From NCBI GenBank assembly GCA_015484715.1, contig WFUY01000156.1, forward strand, positions 1 through 15,078: 15,078 nucleotides of DNA, read 5' to 3'. Positions 14,184-15,078 of the stretch are shown in pieces. Both the position numbers and the translations under genes were made by a program. Below the pieces are notes generated by a model. That model had not been told where the DNA came from. It searched no databases and saw only the letters and a program-made list of their open reading frames with translations. This stretch comes from Thermoflexales bacterium. GTDB taxonomy: Bacteria > Chloroflexota > Anaerolineae > S140-20. Position 1 is the first letter of the stretch; each line of letters opens with the position of its first letter.

Positions 14184-14954
14184 GTGGCTTTGGACTTCTC
14201 CGGCAAAGTGGCCCTCGTTACCGGCAGCGGGCGGGGGATTGGGCGAGCGATCGCCCTCCACTTGGCCCGCCACGGGGCCGATCTGGTGGTCAACTTTTTT
14301 CGCAACCGGACGCCCGCCGAGGAGACGGCAGCCCAGATCGAGGCCCTGGGCCGACGGGCCATCGTCGTCAAGGCCAACGTGGGCGATCCCCAGGCTCTCG
14401 AACATCTTCTGACCGAGACGGAGCGGGCCTTCGGCGGGCTGGACATCCTGGTCAACAACGCGGCTTCGGGCTACAACCGCCCCGTGATGGAACAGCGGGT
14501 GAAGGGGTGGGACTGGACGATGGGGATCAACGCCCGGGCCGCGCTCTTTCTCTCCCAGGGGGCCGTGCCCCTGATGCAGCGGCGGGGTGGCGGCCACATC
14601 GTCAACATCTCCAGCGTTGGCTCCTTCCGCGTGTTGCCCGACTACGTCGTCGTAGGAGCTTCCAAGGCCGCACTGGAGGCGGTCACCCGCTACCTGGCTG
14701 TGGAACTGGCTCCCTACAACATCGTCGTCAATGCCGTCGCCGGCGGGCTGGTGGAGACCGAGGCGCTGAAGCACTTCCGCCCCCTGCGGGAGAACCGTCG
14801 GCTGCTGGAGGAGGCGGCTCGGCGGACGCCGGCCGGCCGCAACCTCCAGCCCGAGGACATCGCTCAGGTCGTCGCCTTCCTCTGCACCCCGGCCGCCCAG
14901 ATGATCCGGGGACAGGTGATCGTCGTGGACGGCGGGTACACGCTGACGGTGTGA
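14184..14954 (+). CDS. fabL: Enoyl-[acyl-carrier-protein] reductase III, FabL type (SDR family)
   Basis: The product has 256 residues, the usual length for the family. It carries the NADPH-binding TGSGRGIG (13-20), NNAASG (91-96) and Ser143/Ser144 in NISSVGS. The active site is Tyr154 and Lys161 with six residues between them (Y-x6-K), the spacing of enoyl reductases, not the Y-x3-K of FabG ketoreductases. KANVG, RPVMEQ, WDWTM, GASKAALEAVTRYLAVEL, EALKHF, TPAGR and MIRGQVIVVDGG agree closely with Bacillus FabL as I remember it. It catalyses the last reduction of each fatty-acid elongation cycle in the cytoplasm. The start is GTG at 14184 with AGGAGG six bases upstream; an ATG at 14182 is in another frame. 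I see nothing recognisable in 14955-15078. Confidence 0.88.
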   Translation: MALDFSGKVALVTGSGRGIGRAIALHLARHGADLVVNFFRNRTPAEETAAQIEALGRRAIVVKANVGDPQALEHLLTETERAFGGLDILVNNAASGYNRPVMEQRVKGWDWTMGINARAALFLSQGAVPLMQRRGGGHIVNISSVGSFRVLPDYVVVGASKAALEAVTRYLAVELAPYNIVVNAVAGGLVETEALKHFRPLRENRRLLEEAARRTPAGRNLQPEDIAQVVAFLCTPAAQMIRGQVIVVDGGYTLTV

Positions 14955-15078
14955 GGGAAAGCTGAGATCCTCCCACAGGTTCCCCTCACGGCTAAAGCGC
15001 GTCACGGGCTGCCTCCGATAGGTCATTGCTGTCGCCGGGCACCGCACGACCTGCGGGAGGGTTTGGGGGGAGCTAGAG

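Noticed and set aside
14040-15047. Minus-strand open frame of 335 codons opposite fabL
   Set aside because: Antisense shadow; the plus strand encodes FabL with all its signature blocks.
1-15078. CRISPR array, tRNA, rRNA or known riboswitch
   Set aside because: No regularly spaced repeats, cloverleaf or conserved RNA core was recognised on reading either strand; a covariance-model scan would be decisive and was not available.

Overview
The window is GC-rich bacterial DNA and most likely comes from a member of the Chloroflexota, probably Anaerolineae-like. The evidence is a large secreted repeat protein ending in the YLPIVTR-type tail that I associate with this phylum, a giant cyclase/ATPase/TPR signalling protein of a kind common there, and the general codon bias. 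This is inference from gene style; there is no rRNA or other phylogenetic marker. The codon bias also produces very long open frames antisense to the real genes, which are ignored here.

Layout. Positions 1-12690 are almost entirely minus-strand genes; 12825-14954 are plus-strand. Reading leftwards along the minus strand from the centre: a remnant of an EEP-family nuclease (12559-12690) and an orphan multi-pass membrane protein (11660-12523) share one promoter. Then comes a tight operon of L-isoaspartyl methyltransferase (pcm), response-regulator receiver, FadM/YbgC-like thioesterase and a 1377-residue tandem-cyclase/AAA/TPR protein (11384 down to 5673). After a 292-bp gap comes a 967-residue secreted protein made of carboxypeptidase-regulatory-like repeats (5380-2477), and finally a fused 2-oxoacid dehydrogenase E1 gene that runs off the left edge (2182-1). 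On the plus strand are a lectin-like-fold protein (12825-13661) and a translationally coupled pair, a degenerate receiver and a FabL-type enoyl-ACP reductase (13808-14954).

Two related short elements with terminal inverted repeats lie in the gaps at 2289-2405 and 11466-11615. The first has a perfect 13-bp inverted repeat and an 11-bp direct duplication of its target; the second is a diverged, longer copy. Both look like MITE-type non-autonomous transposable elements, and each lies directly upstream of a minus-strand promoter.

Most notable points: (i) the E1 protein carries an SCP2-like lipid-binding domain in front of fused alpha and beta subunits; (ii) the two cyclase domains of the signalling protein have lost complementary catalytic residues, so that only a composite of the two could form one full active site; (iii) the MITE pair; (iv) the secreted protein's C-terminal tag; (v) an enoyl reductase coupled to a receiver that lacks its key lysine. 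No single new defence-type or mobile system is evident. The genes look like lipid/acyl metabolism (E1, thioesterase, FabL) mixed with signalling, without proof that they work together.
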